Positions 7,102 to 14,101 are shown, counted from the stretch's first letter. The stretch: 15,389 nucleotides of DNA from an uncultured Achromobacter sp. (GCA_913775005.1 CAJYKY010000446.1:1-15389), one strand, 5' to 3'. Program-made: numbers and translations. The notes: generated by a model from the letters alone, not told the origin.

Positions 7102-8643
7102 TTAGAACGACACCATGTCGCTGGGGTTGATCAGGCCCATCACCCCCAGCGCGCCCTTGATCAGCGGAATGGCCACGGGCGACAGATGGCGCCCCAGCGG
7201 GATGCCCGCGTGGTCAAAGCGCGTGAGCATGGCGTAATCGTTGTTGCGGCCGGTCAGGTCGTCGCTGATGGCGCGGCCGATGCGCACCGTCTGCGCCACG
7301 CCATGCCCGCTCCAGCCATGCACCATGTACACCGGCACGTCGCCCGCGCTTTTACGGCTGTCGGTGGCGCCGTTAAGCGTCAGGTCGCTGATGCCGCTCC
7401 ATGAATATTCCAGCTGGGGCTGTTCCAGTTGCGGGAACACGGTCTTGATGCGGTCCAGCAGATACAGGTTGACGTCGCGCGGCGACCAGGAATTGCCGGT
7501 GCCTTGGCCGCCAAACAGCAGACGGTTGTTGCGCACGGGGCGGTAGTAATCGATTTGCAGCTGCGTGTCGTACACCGGCAGGCCCGAAGGCATCAGCGTG
7601 TTCAAGGTGTCGCCCAGCGGGGGCGTGACGGCCACGTAGGTGAAGAACGGCACGGTGGTGGCGCTGCCCGGCATGAACTGGAAGGTGGCGCTGTGTACCG
7701 CCAGCACCACGGCGCGGCGCGCGGTGATGTTGCCTTGGGCCGTCCGCACTTGCGTCGCGCCGGGAGATTCATCGATGGCCAGCGCGCTGGTGCCGTCGTA
7801 CACGCGGCCGCCCAGTTTGACGAAGGCGTGGATCAGCCCGCGTAGCAAGGCCAGCGGCTGCACCTGGCCGCCGCCTTGGTCGATGGCCGCGCCGAAGTAG
7901 ATGTCCGATTTGACGTGTTCACTGTTCAGTTCATGCGGGCCGATAATCCTGACCTTGCCATCGCCCAGTTGGCGGCGCGCATCGGCATTGGCCACCAGCG
8001 CACCCATGTGGCCCGGATGCACCGCCGCGGTGATGTGGCCATGCTTGCGGTCGGCATCGAAGCCATAGCGTGCGCGCAAGCCGTCAACGGTTTCCATGGC
8101 TTCAACCGACGCAAAGCGCCACAGCCGGCGGGCGTCGTCGACGGGCAGCTTGTCCAGCATGGTGCCGGCTTCCCAGCGCGCAAGGCCCGGCGTCATCTGG
8201 CCGCCATTGCGGCCCGACGCGCCGGAGCCGATGTGGTCTTTTTCGATCAGCACGACATCGACGCCGGCCTCGGCCAGATGCAAGGCGGTGGATGCGCCGA
8301 GCAAGCCGCCGCCGATGACGACGACTTCGCAATGCAGGTCGCCCGGCAAGCCGCCGAAGGCCGGCCAGTCAGATAGCGAGGCTTCGTAGTAGTTGGCGGG
8401 CATGGGCGCGCCCGGCGGGTTGTCGCGGCGCCAGTTCCAGATGCGCGGGTCGATGCCCAGTTGCGTTGCCGTCTTGCGCGCATCGTGCAGCAGTTCGGCG
8501 GGCGGCAATGCAGATGAGGCGGGGGCGGGGCCGCCCGGCACCAGGGTCAACGCCGCGCCCGGCGTCGGCCAGGCGCCCAGCGTGCCCAGCGCGGCCGTAG
8601 AGGCGGCGGTCTTCAGGATGAACTCGCGTCGATTAAGCGTCAT
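7102..8643 (-). CDS. Tat-exported FAD-dependent oxidoreductase, PuuB/DAO-like
   Basis: This 513-residue flavoprotein belongs to the D-amino-acid-oxidase-like (DAO) family. The region from YYEAS (85-89) through C.V.VIGGGLLG (105-116, FAD-binding Rossmann motif), ALHLAEAG and GSGASGRNGGQ resembles gamma-glutamylputrescine oxidase PuuB. Family members oxidise a secondary or primary amine with FAD and release an aldehyde. About 100 extra N-terminal residues begin with a twin-arginine signal (NRREFILK, residues 4-11, then an Ala-rich hydrophobic stretch), which suggests export of the folded, FAD-loaded enzyme. The start is supported by AGGA 8 bases upstream. It is the last gene of the minus-strand operon and converges on the lyase-like gene with 6 bases between stops. 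The substrate is unknown; a polyamine or other amine is inferred from the PatD-like ALDH in the operon. Confidence 0.87.
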   Translation of the reverse strand: MTLNRREFILKTAASTAALGTLGAWPTPGAALTLVPGGPAPASSALPPAELLHDARKTATQLGIDPRIWNWRRDNPPGAPMPANYYEASLSDWPAFGGLPGDLHCEVVVIGGGLLGASTALHLAEAGVDVVLIEKDHIGSGASGRNGGQMTPGLARWEAGTMLDKLPVDDARRLWRFASVEAMETVDGLRARYGFDADRKHGHITAAVHPGHMGALVANADARRQLGDGKVRIIGPHELNSEHVKSDIYFGAAIDQGGGQVQPLALLRGLIHAFVKLGGRVYDGTSALAIDESPGATQVRTAQGNITARRAVVLAVHSATFQFMPGSATTVPFFTYVAVTPPLGDTLNTLMPSGLPVYDTQLQIDYYRPVRNNRLLFGGQGTGNSWSPRDVNLYLLDRIKTVFPQLEQPQLEYSWSGISDLTLNGATDSRKSAGDVPVYMVHGWSGHGVAQTVRIGRAISDDLTGRNNDYAMLTRFDHAGIPLGRHLSPVAIPLIKGALGVMGLINPSDMVSF

Positions 8644-8670
8644 GGGGATTGTCCTGGCAGGGTGTCGGGC

Positions 8671-9042
8671 TTAACCGGCTGCACGCGCGGGCGGCGGACC
8701 ATAGCGGTTCGCACCGTGGGCGCCGGCCGGCAGCATGAAGGCTTGCAGCAGCAGCGTGCCCAGCACGGGCAGCGCGTGAAGCAGGCCCCACCAACCGCTG
8801 CGGCCGGTGTCGTGCAGCCGGCGGATCGTGATGGCCAGCGCGGGCAGCAGCGTCAGCGCCAGAAAGCCCGCCGTGAACCAGCCAAAAAGAATTTCCGGGT
8901 TGGCGATCGCCAGCGCGCGCTCAGCGGCCGAGATCGCCAACACCGCCAGGACCTGGAACAGCACGAAGATCCAATACTCCTTGCGCGACGCGCGCCCGCG
9001 AAAGACGTTGTAGCGCTTGAGCGTTTGCAGATACCACTTCAT
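8671..9042 (-). CDS. DUF805 family inner-membrane protein
   Basis: This small (123-residue) integral membrane protein has the DUF805 signature. It shows an N-terminal amphipathic segment with FRGRASRKEYW (14-24), transmembrane segments at about 24-45, 53-72 and 84-104, the motif RRLHDTGRSGWW (74-85) between the second and third, and a C-terminal NRYGPPP like the family's usual NRFGPDP. The start at 9042 is fixed by a strong AGGAGG 8 bases upstream; a longer frame from 9153 runs back into the preceding gene and has no such site. DUF805 proteins such as YhaH have no established biochemical role. It sits 19 bases after the Cache gene and 27 before the oxidoreductase, so it is probably cotranscribed with both. 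Confidence 0.9.
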   Translation of the reverse strand: MKWYLQTLKRYNVFRGRASRKEYWIFVLFQVLAVLAISAAERALAIANPEILFGWFTAGFLALTLLPALAITIRRLHDTGRSGWWGLLHALPVLGTLLLQAFMLPAGAHGANRYGPPPARAAG

Positions 9043-9061
9043 GGGGAGCCTCCTGATGTGA

Positions 9062-9832
9062 TCAGCCGGTATGCCGCAGCGGCGGCGCTGCATCCTTAGG
9101 TGCGCGCGCAGGGCGCGGCGCCGCGGGTGGCAGCACGGCCAGGCGCAAGGCATCGGGCGCGCCGATCAAACGTGCGCCCGCTTGCGGCCGCCACAGGCTG
9201 CCAGCGCGTATGCCTCTTGCGGTGGAGGTGACGACGCGTGAATCCGCGTTCACGATCAGCGCGGGCGAACTGAGGAGGCGCATCGCGGGCAGAAGCATGC
9301 GGTCCAGTGTGGAGACCAGCACGTCCACGGCGGCCACGCCCGCGAACGCATTGCGCACCAGCACAGGATGCGCGGCGGTGATGGTGTAGGCGCCATTGCA
9401 GATGTAGTCGACGTACGGGCCTTCGATGATGGGGCGATGGCGGCGCGCGGGTTCGTCAAACCAGGCAAAGGCGCGAAAGTCCAGCCGCCGCCGTGTTTCC
9501 TGGTTGCGTTCCAGCTGCGCGGGTTGCAAGACCCGTTCGTCCTGCTGCCACCATTCCAGCGTCCAGTAGCCGTCGTCGCGGCCGGCGGAGGTGGCGTAGC
9601 TGGCAAAGCCTGCGCCGTTGCACCACGGGTTCAGCCGCAGCGCGACCTGGATGTGCGGCTGAAGCGCGCGCCGGTGCTCGGACGACAGGCGCAGGCCGCT
9701 GCCCGGCGCTGGCGTTTGATCCGACAGGATCTGGGCGGCCGTGTCGGCCAGCGTATGAGCGGTATGGCGGGCGTCGTTCACCACGCATTCCAGAATGCCG
9801 CTGGCGCGATCGATACGAGCGTCTTCGTTCAT
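9062..9832 (-). CDS. Stand-alone Cache/PDC-like sensor domain protein
   Basis: This 256-residue protein has no recognisable signal peptide or membrane segment. Its core resembles the ligand-binding Cache/PDC domain: WTLEWWQQ, then FRAFAWFDEPAR, then GPYVDYICNGAYTITAAHPV, then AGVAAVDVLV, the usual order in periplasmic chemoreceptor and kinase sensors. A second short segment (ALIVNADSRVVTST) resembles the start of another PAS-like sheet. No kinase, cyclase, GGDEF or methyl-accepting output domain follows; the C-terminus is a Pro/Ala-rich tail. The start is supported by AGGAG about 7 bases upstream. It lies 36 bases after the GntR regulator, which suggests that it modulates the regulator or reports on the same ligand. 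The fold call is fairly sure; the role is inference. Confidence 0.72.
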   Translation of the reverse strand: MNEDARIDRASGILECVVNDARHTAHTLADTAAQILSDQTPAPGSGLRLSSEHRRALQPHIQVALRLNPWCNGAGFASYATSAGRDDGYWTLEWWQQDERVLQPAQLERNQETRRRLDFRAFAWFDEPARRHRPIIEGPYVDYICNGAYTITAAHPVLVRNAFAGVAAVDVLVSTLDRMLLPAMRLLSSPALIVNADSRVVTSTARGIRAGSLWRPQAGARLIGAPDALRLAVLPPAAPRPARAPKDAAPPLRHTG

Positions 9833-9868
9833 CTGCCGTCTCCTAAAGGGCCGGGGTGACCGCCTGCG

Positions 9869-10624
9869 TCAGCGATTCCTGGGCGGTTGTGGCGGTGGGG
9901 CCGTGGCGTCCAGCCGCAGTTTGTGATCCAGCAGGTGGTCGATCAGTGCGCCGATCATGTCGTGGGCACAGGCGCTGCTGCCGGCTTCGTCGCCATCCGC
10001 CAAGGCGGTTTGCAGACGGCGGTATGCGGCCACCGTGTCGGCGTGCAAGTCGGCGTCCGCATACAGTGTGGCCACCAGTGGTGCCCATTCGGCCTGGACT
10101 TCAAGTTCCTGGTTGGCCAGCCGCGCCGACTGTGCGTGGCTGGCCAGCATCAGCAGGCAACGCATGTCGGCTTGCGCGCGGCCTTGCGGATCGCGCGCCG
10201 CTTCAAACAAGTCCACTTGCTGCGCCATCCGCTGGTGGTCTTCTTGTGTTGAACGCTGCGAAGCCAGCCTTGCGCTGTGGCTGACCAGCGCGCAGTGCAG
10301 CTCGCCAAGATCGGCGAGTTCACCCGAGGTGGCCAGGCGCAGCGGATGGCGGTCGCGCAGAACGTCCGCCGGCACCGGGCAGACAAAGCTGCCGCCATTG
10401 CGCCCGCGCCGCGTGTCGATAAGCTGGCGCGCGCGCAAGGTGTTCAGGGCGTCGCGCACGGTGACGGGCGACACGCCCAACAAGCGCGATAGCTCGTTCT
10501 CGTTGGGCAGCTGTTCGTCCACGTGCAACAGGCCGGCGACGATGGCGTTGCTGAGCCGTTCAACGACCTGGTCCGAGCGGGTGCCTTGGCCGATAGGGGC
10601 GTAGACGATGGCGTGGGCGGTCAT
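9869..10624 (-). CDS. FadR-subfamily GntR transcriptional regulator
   Basis: This 251-residue DNA-binding regulator has a typical GntR winged helix (about residues 16-81). PNENELSRLLGVSPVTVRDAL (40-60) forms the helix-turn-helix, and the wing ends RRGRNGGSFV. The rest is an all-helical effector domain of FCD type ending ALIDHLLDHKLRL and a Pro-rich tail. The FCD metal-ligand positions look only partly conserved: the FH-type pair of the first helices is not evident. The start at 10624 (MTAHAIVYAP) has GGAG 7 bases upstream; a longer frame from 10771 would overlap the preceding gene. It is embedded within the catabolic operon rather than divergent from it, so it likely controls that operon, including itself, in response to the substrate or an intermediate. 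Confidence 0.9.
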   Translation of the reverse strand: MTAHAIVYAPIGQGTRSDQVVERLSNAIVAGLLHVDEQLPNENELSRLLGVSPVTVRDALNTLRARQLIDTRRGRNGGSFVCPVPADVLRDRHPLRLATSGELADLGELHCALVSHSARLASQRSTQEDHQRMAQQVDLFEAARDPQGRAQADMRCLLMLASHAQSARLANQELEVQAEWAPLVATLYADADLHADTVAAYRRLQTALADGDEAGSSACAHDMIGALIDHLLDHKLRLDATAPPPQPPRNR

Positions 10625-10652
10625 GGGCGGGCTCCGGGACGGAAAAAGAAAA

Positions 10653-10668
10653 CGTGCATCATGCCACG
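10653..10668. promoter_or_regulatory. Imperfect inverted repeat between SnoaL-like and GntR genes
   Basis: The 50-base gap before the regulator gene holds CGTGCATCATGCCACG, with a core GCAT-C-ATGC and outer GTG/CAC arms slightly out of register. Its size and position would suit an operator of the downstream GntR protein or an internal promoter element, but it does not match a well-known GntR consensus. Confidence 0.2.
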
Positions 10669-10674
10669 CAGCTG

Positions 10675-11448
10675 TCAGAAGATGCCGCGGCGATGCGCGG
10701 CCGCGGCGTCCTGCGGCACGGGCATGATGGCGTCCCAGAGTTCGGCAATACGCCCGTCCTGCACGCGCCACAGTTCGAAGTAGGCATGGCGCTCGCCGGC
10801 GATGCTGCCTTCGGAATGCGTCAGCACGAAGTCGCCGTCCGCCACGGTGCGATGGATCTGCTGGTAATGCAGCGCCTGGCCCTTTTCGCGCAGCCGCTCC
10901 AGAAAGCGGATGACGGCCGCCACACCGTCGGCGATGTCCGGACTGTGCTGGTGAAAACTTTCACCATTGCAGTAGTCGTTGAAGGCGGTGTAGTCGCCCT
11001 GTATCAAGGCGCGGTTGAAGAACGCGGTGACCAGGGCGCGGTTGGCCTCGCGGTCCTGATCGGGCGCGGGTTCCTTGGGGCCGTCCAGCTGCGTGCGGCC
11101 GCTGGCGTTGGGGGCGGCTTCGGGCACCAATCCATTCCAGTGTTCAACGATCAGCCCGCCGGCCACGCGGTAGATGTCAAAGCCCACCAGCGGGGTAGCG
11201 TCGCGGCAGGTGTAGCGGCCGTGCAAGGCGACCAGATCGCCGTCCACCAGCACGCGGCGCGGGTGGTAACGCATGGCGGGGTTGTCGTGGACCAGCTTGA
11301 ACAAACCGTCGATGCCGTCTCTGACGTAGGGCGAGTGGTCGATGTAGTGACGCGAGAAATGGCGTTCCAGCGAGCCGGTGTTGTGCAGGGTATGGACTTC
11401 GTGATGCGCGCGGGTAACGAGGTCGCGCAGGTGCAGGGTTTGGGGCAT
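10675..11448 (-). CDS. Tandem SnoaL-like (NTF2 superfamily) protein
   Basis: This 257-residue protein consists of two SnoaL-like domains. The N-terminal half has YIDHSPYVRDGIDGLF, then VLVDGDLVALHGRY, then DIYRVAGGLIVEHWNGLVPE and TQLDGP. The C-terminal half repeats the pattern with FHQHSPDIADGVAAVIRFL, TVADGDFVLTHSEG, ELWRVQDGRIAELWDAIMPVP and a terminal GIF. Single-domain relatives are about 120-150 residues long and are often annotated as nuclear transport factor 2 family or predicted SnoaL-like aldol condensation enzymes. No signal peptide is visible. The start at 11448 has AGGA 6 bases upstream, placed just before the preceding ALDH stop codon, so translational coupling is likely. Its reaction in the pathway is unknown: an isomerase, cyclase or hydrolase-like step is possible, or a binding role. 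Confidence 0.82.
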   Translation of the reverse strand: MPQTLHLRDLVTRAHHEVHTLHNTGSLERHFSRHYIDHSPYVRDGIDGLFKLVHDNPAMRYHPRRVLVDGDLVALHGRYTCRDATPLVGFDIYRVAGGLIVEHWNGLVPEAAPNASGRTQLDGPKEPAPDQDREANRALVTAFFNRALIQGDYTAFNDYCNGESFHQHSPDIADGVAAVIRFLERLREKGQALHYQQIHRTVADGDFVLTHSEGSIAGERHAYFELWRVQDGRIAELWDAIMPVPQDAAAAHRRGIF

Positions 11449-11460
11449 GGCGGTTCCTGG

Positions 11461-12891
11461 TTAGTCGTGCGAGCTCATCACGTGCTTGATGCGCGTGTAT
11501 TCCTCGAAGCCGTAGGCGGACAGGTCCTTGCCATAGCCGGAATGCTTGAAGCCGCCGTGCGGCGCTTCTGCCGTGAGCGGAATGTGCGTGTTGATCCAGA
11601 CGGTGCCGAAATCCAGTTCGCGCGACAGGCGCTGCGCACGGCCGTGATCGCGCGTCCAGACGCTGGCGGCCAGGCCGTAATCGACATCGTTGGCTTTGTG
11701 GATGGCATCGGCTTCATCCGTGAAGGACTGCACCGTAATGACCGGGCCGAAAATTTCTGTCTGGATGGCTTCGTCGTGCTGCTTCAGGCCGGTGATGACG
11801 GTGGGCTCGAAGTAATAGCCGGGCCGCGAGGCGCGGCGGCCGCCGGTTTCGATGCGGGCATGAGCGGGCAGGCGCTGGATGAAGCCTTGCACGCGTTCCA
11901 TCTGGGCGGCGTTGTTCAGCGGGCCGTAGAGGGCGTTCTGATCGTCGGGTTCGCCAAAGCGTGTGGCGCGCGCGGCCTCGACCAGTTTGGACACGAAGGC
12001 GTCGTGCACGGCATGCGCGACGATGACGCGGGTGGCGGCGGTGCAATCTTGCCCGGCGTTGAAGTAGCCCGTCATGGCGATGTGCTGCGCGGCGCGGTCC
12101 AAGTCGGCGTCGTCAAAGATGACGACGGGCGCCTTGCCGCCCAGTTCCAGATGCGCGCGCGCCAGGTTGGCGGCGGCGGACGCAGCCACTTGCAGCCCGG
12201 CGCGCACGGAACCGGTGATGGACACCAGCGCGGGCGTCTTGTGCGACACCAGCTTCGCGCCGGCGGCGGCATTGCCCAGCACGACGTTGAAGGCGCCGGG
12301 CGGGAACAGCGGCGCGGCGATTTCGGCCAGCAGCAAGGTGCTTTCCGGGGTGCTGTCGCTGGGTTTCAACACCACGGTGTTGCCGGCGGCTAGCGCGGGC
12401 GCGATTTTCCACACGGCCATCATCAAGGGGTAGTTCCACGGTGTGACCTGACCCACGACGCCCAGCGGCTCGCGGCGGATGCTGGAGGTCAGCCCTTCCA
12501 TGTATTCACCCGTGGCCTTGCCTTCCAGAAAGCGGGCGGCGCCAGCGAAGAAGCGGATCTGGTCGACGCAGACAGCCACTTCTTCCGAGGCGATCAAGTG
12601 TTTGAGCTGGCCGGTGTTGCGGCTTTGCGCATCGACCAGGCGGTTGGCGTTGGCCTGCACGGCATCGGCCAGTTTCAGCAAGGCTTGTTGGCGGGCGGAT
12701 GGCGTGCTGCGGCCCCAGGTTTTGAATGCCTGCCGGGCGGCGGCGTAGGCGGTGTCGATATCGGCGTCGGTGGCGTTGGGAGAGCGGGCGACCGGTTTGC
12801 CGGTGACGGGGCTGATCAAATCAAAATATTCGGAGCCCGAGGACTCCGCGTATTGGCCGTTGATGAAGTGCTTCAGGGTGGGCATCGCCAT
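11461..12891 (-). CDS. NAD(P)+-dependent aldehyde dehydrogenase, gamma-aminobutyraldehyde dehydrogenase (PatD)-like
   Basis: This 476-residue ALDH-superfamily enzyme should oxidise an aldehyde to the acid in the cytoplasm. It has the catalytic Cys283 in NAGQDCTAA, the general base Glu249 in LELGGK and the oxyanion Asn153 in TPWNYP. Several stretches recall E. coli PatD/YdcW: RFFAGAARFLEG, GEYMEGLTS, PWNYPLMMAVWKIAPALAAGN, APVVIFDDADLD, WINTH and PHGGFKHSGYGKDLS. This suggests 4-aminobutanal or a similar aminoaldehyde as substrate. The start at 12891 is supported by GGGAG 6 bases upstream; the ATG at 12885 is an alternative. It is the first gene of the six-gene operon, 12 bases before the SnoaL-like gene. 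The ALDH class is certain; the exact substrate is inferred. Confidence 0.93.
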   Translation of the reverse strand: MAMPTLKHFINGQYAESSGSEYFDLISPVTGKPVARSPNATDADIDTAYAAARQAFKTWGRSTPSARQQALLKLADAVQANANRLVDAQSRNTGQLKHLIASEEVAVCVDQIRFFAGAARFLEGKATGEYMEGLTSSIRREPLGVVGQVTPWNYPLMMAVWKIAPALAAGNTVVLKPSDSTPESTLLLAEIAAPLFPPGAFNVVLGNAAAGAKLVSHKTPALVSITGSVRAGLQVAASAAANLARAHLELGGKAPVVIFDDADLDRAAQHIAMTGYFNAGQDCTAATRVIVAHAVHDAFVSKLVEAARATRFGEPDDQNALYGPLNNAAQMERVQGFIQRLPAHARIETGGRRASRPGYYFEPTVITGLKQHDEAIQTEIFGPVITVQSFTDEADAIHKANDVDYGLAASVWTRDHGRAQRLSRELDFGTVWINTHIPLTAEAPHGGFKHSGYGKDLSAYGFEEYTRIKHVMSSHD

Positions 12892-12931
12892 GGTCGTCTC
12901 CCGGTGGATGGGCTGAGGGGTGTCTCTTTAA

Positions 12932-12960
12932 AATATATTCTCTGATGTTATAGGTATTAA
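12932..12960 (-). promoter_or_regulatory. Candidate sigma-70 promoter of the ALDH-to-oxidase operon
   Basis: In an unusually AT-rich island upstream of the ALDH start, the minus strand reads TTAATA (12960-12955), a 17-base spacer, then TATATT (12937-12932). The -10 element matches 5 of 6 consensus positions and the -35 matches 4 of 6. The 5' leader to the ATG would be about 35 bases. Confidence 0.45.
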
Positions 12961-12976
12961 GACGGTTGAGGTGTTG

Positions 12977-12986
12977 GGGTTAACCC
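12977..12986. promoter_or_regulatory. Perfect palindrome GGGTTAACCC upstream of the candidate promoter
   Basis: A perfect 10-base palindrome lies 16 bases upstream of the proposed -35 element, between that promoter and the Bug terminator. Its position suits an activator or repressor site for the downstream operon, possibly for the operon's own GntR protein. No consensus match is claimed. Confidence 0.3.
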
Positions 12987-12987
12987 G

Positions 12988-13012
12988 GCTGCGCTGCTAG
13001 GGGTGGCGCAGC
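12988..13012. repeat. Inverted repeat next to the palindrome
   Basis: GCTGCGC (12988-12994) and GCGCAGC (13006-13012) can pair with an 11-base loop. It lies between the GGGTTAACCC palindrome and the terminator of the Bug gene. It could be a second protein-binding site or the remnant of a transcript-end hairpin; no T-run adjoins it. Confidence 0.25.
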
Positions 13013-13050
13013 TAAAGAAAAAGCCCAGGCGCGGGGCCTGGGCTTTTCTT
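13012..13050 (-). terminator. Rho-independent terminator of the Bug receptor gene
   Basis: AAGCCCAGGC (13021-13030) pairs with GCCTGGGCTT (13036-13045), and two further A-T pairs extend the stem outward. On the minus strand it is followed by TTTTTCTTT (13020-13012). It lies about 45 bases after the Bug stop codon and before the ALDH promoter, so it insulates the two minus-strand units. The other strand has a shorter TTTTCTT, so weak bidirectional action is possible. Confidence 0.88.
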
Positions 13051-13092
13051 GCAGCGGAAGCGGAGGGTTGCTTGGATCGCGTCGGTCGACTT

Positions 13093-14058
13093 CTACTCTG
13101 CCTTCAACCCCGCCTGCACAATCAGCGGTTGCCACTTCTGCCGTTCACTGCGCGCAAACGCGGCCAGCTCGTCCGGCGTGCCGCCGCCCGGTTCGTGGCC
13201 CAATTCCAGCAGGCGTTGCTGCACTTCGGGGCGCGCCAGAATCTTCGCCAGTTCGGCATTCAGCTTTTGCACGATAGGCTGTGGCGTGCCCTTGGGCGCG
13301 TACAGCCCATTCCACGCAATCACTTGAAAGCCCGGCAGGCCTTGGGCCGACACCGGCTTCACGCCGGGCAGCAGCGCGGATTCTTTCAGCGATGTCACGG
13401 CCAGCGCGCGCAACTTGCCGCCGGTGATGAACGAGCGCGCGGCGCTGACGGTGTCGATCCCCACCTGCACTTGTCCGCCCATCAGATCCGTGGTGGCGGT
13501 GGCCGAGCCCTTGTATGGAATGCCGCGCAGGCTGGCCACGCCTTGTTGCTTGAGCAGTTCAAACACAAGCCGCGCGGTGGTGCTGGGCATGCCCACGTTG
13601 ACGCTGTCGGTCTTGGCGCGGGCGCCGTCCTGCAAGTCGGCCAGGCTGGCATAGGGGGATGCCGGCGTCGTCAGCAGCACCATCGGGAACGAGCTGACCA
13701 GCATGATGGGTTCAAAATCTTTTTCGGGATCGAAGTTGGTGGACGCATACATGTACTGATTCAGCACGTGCGTGCCGTTCGTGCCCATCAGCAGCGTGTA
13801 GCCATCCGGGGCGGCGCGCGCCGCTTCGGATGCACCGATGTTGCCGCCCGCGCCCGGGCGGTTTTCAACGATGACAGGCTGCCCCATGGCTTTGGCCAGA
13901 TACTCACCCAGGTATCGCCCGGCCACGTCGGTGCCTTGGCCGGCTTGGTACGGCACGATGATGCGGATGGGTTTTGAGGGGTAGGCGTCGGCGGCGGCCG
14001 AAGGGTGGGTGAACAACAGGGACGCCGCTAGCGCGGCGAACAGGTGTAGTGTCTTCAT
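13093..14058 (-). CDS. Bug/TctC-family periplasmic solute-binding protein
   Basis: This 321-residue receptor of the Bordetella uptake gene (Bug) family has a Sec signal peptide (residues 1-23, SAAA/DA). The mature start is YPSKPIRIIVPYQAGQGTD, with the family motifs VENRPGAGGNIGA and PDGYTLLMG, the GIPYKGSA and MGGQVQVG segments, and a C-terminal LGHEPGGGTPDELAAF region. Family members bind carboxylates, amides or aromatic acids in the periplasm and deliver them to TctAB-type transporters or signal their presence. No membrane subunits are in the window, so it is an orphan receptor here, as is common in Burkholderiales. The start has GAGGAG 6 bases upstream, preceded by an A-rich leader. It follows the CoA-transferase gene by 101 bases on the same strand, so its ligand may be the acid that enzyme activates. 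Confidence 0.95.
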   Translation of the reverse strand: MKTLHLFAALAASLLFTHPSAAADAYPSKPIRIIVPYQAGQGTDVAGRYLGEYLAKAMGQPVIVENRPGAGGNIGASEAARAAPDGYTLLMGTNGTHVLNQYMYASTNFDPEKDFEPIMLVSSFPMVLLTTPASPYASLADLQDGARAKTDSVNVGMPSTTARLVFELLKQQGVASLRGIPYKGSATATTDLMGGQVQVGIDTVSAARSFITGGKLRALAVTSLKESALLPGVKPVSAQGLPGFQVIAWNGLYAPKGTPQPIVQKLNAELAKILARPEVQQRLLELGHEPGGGTPDELAAFARSERQKWQPLIVQAGLKAE

Positions 14059-14101
14059 GGTGGTCTCCTCGATTTTTTTATTGGATGTCGAACGGGTTTT
14101 C

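Noticed and set aside
7068..7104. Intrinsic terminator between the convergent lyase-like and oxidase genes
   Set aside because: A GC hairpin exists but no T-run follows on either strand, so termination here must be by another means or further downstream.
9043..9153. N-terminal extension of the DUF805 protein
   Set aside because: It overlaps the end of the Cache gene, is Arg/Cys-rich and unlike the family, while AGGAGG marks the start at 9042.
10625..10771. N-terminal extension of the GntR regulator
   Set aside because: It overlaps the SnoaL-like gene's 3' end and adds an Arg-rich segment foreign to the family. The start at 10624 has a ribosome-binding site.
10654..12393. A 579-codon plus-strand frame across the SnoaL-like and ALDH genes
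   Set aside because: It is the complement of two well-supported genes. The translation has no domain, and codon-position bias favours the minus strand.
13003..13977. A 324-codon plus-strand frame opposite the Bug receptor
   Set aside because: It begins at the terminator hairpin and is a shadow of the clear Bug coding sequence.
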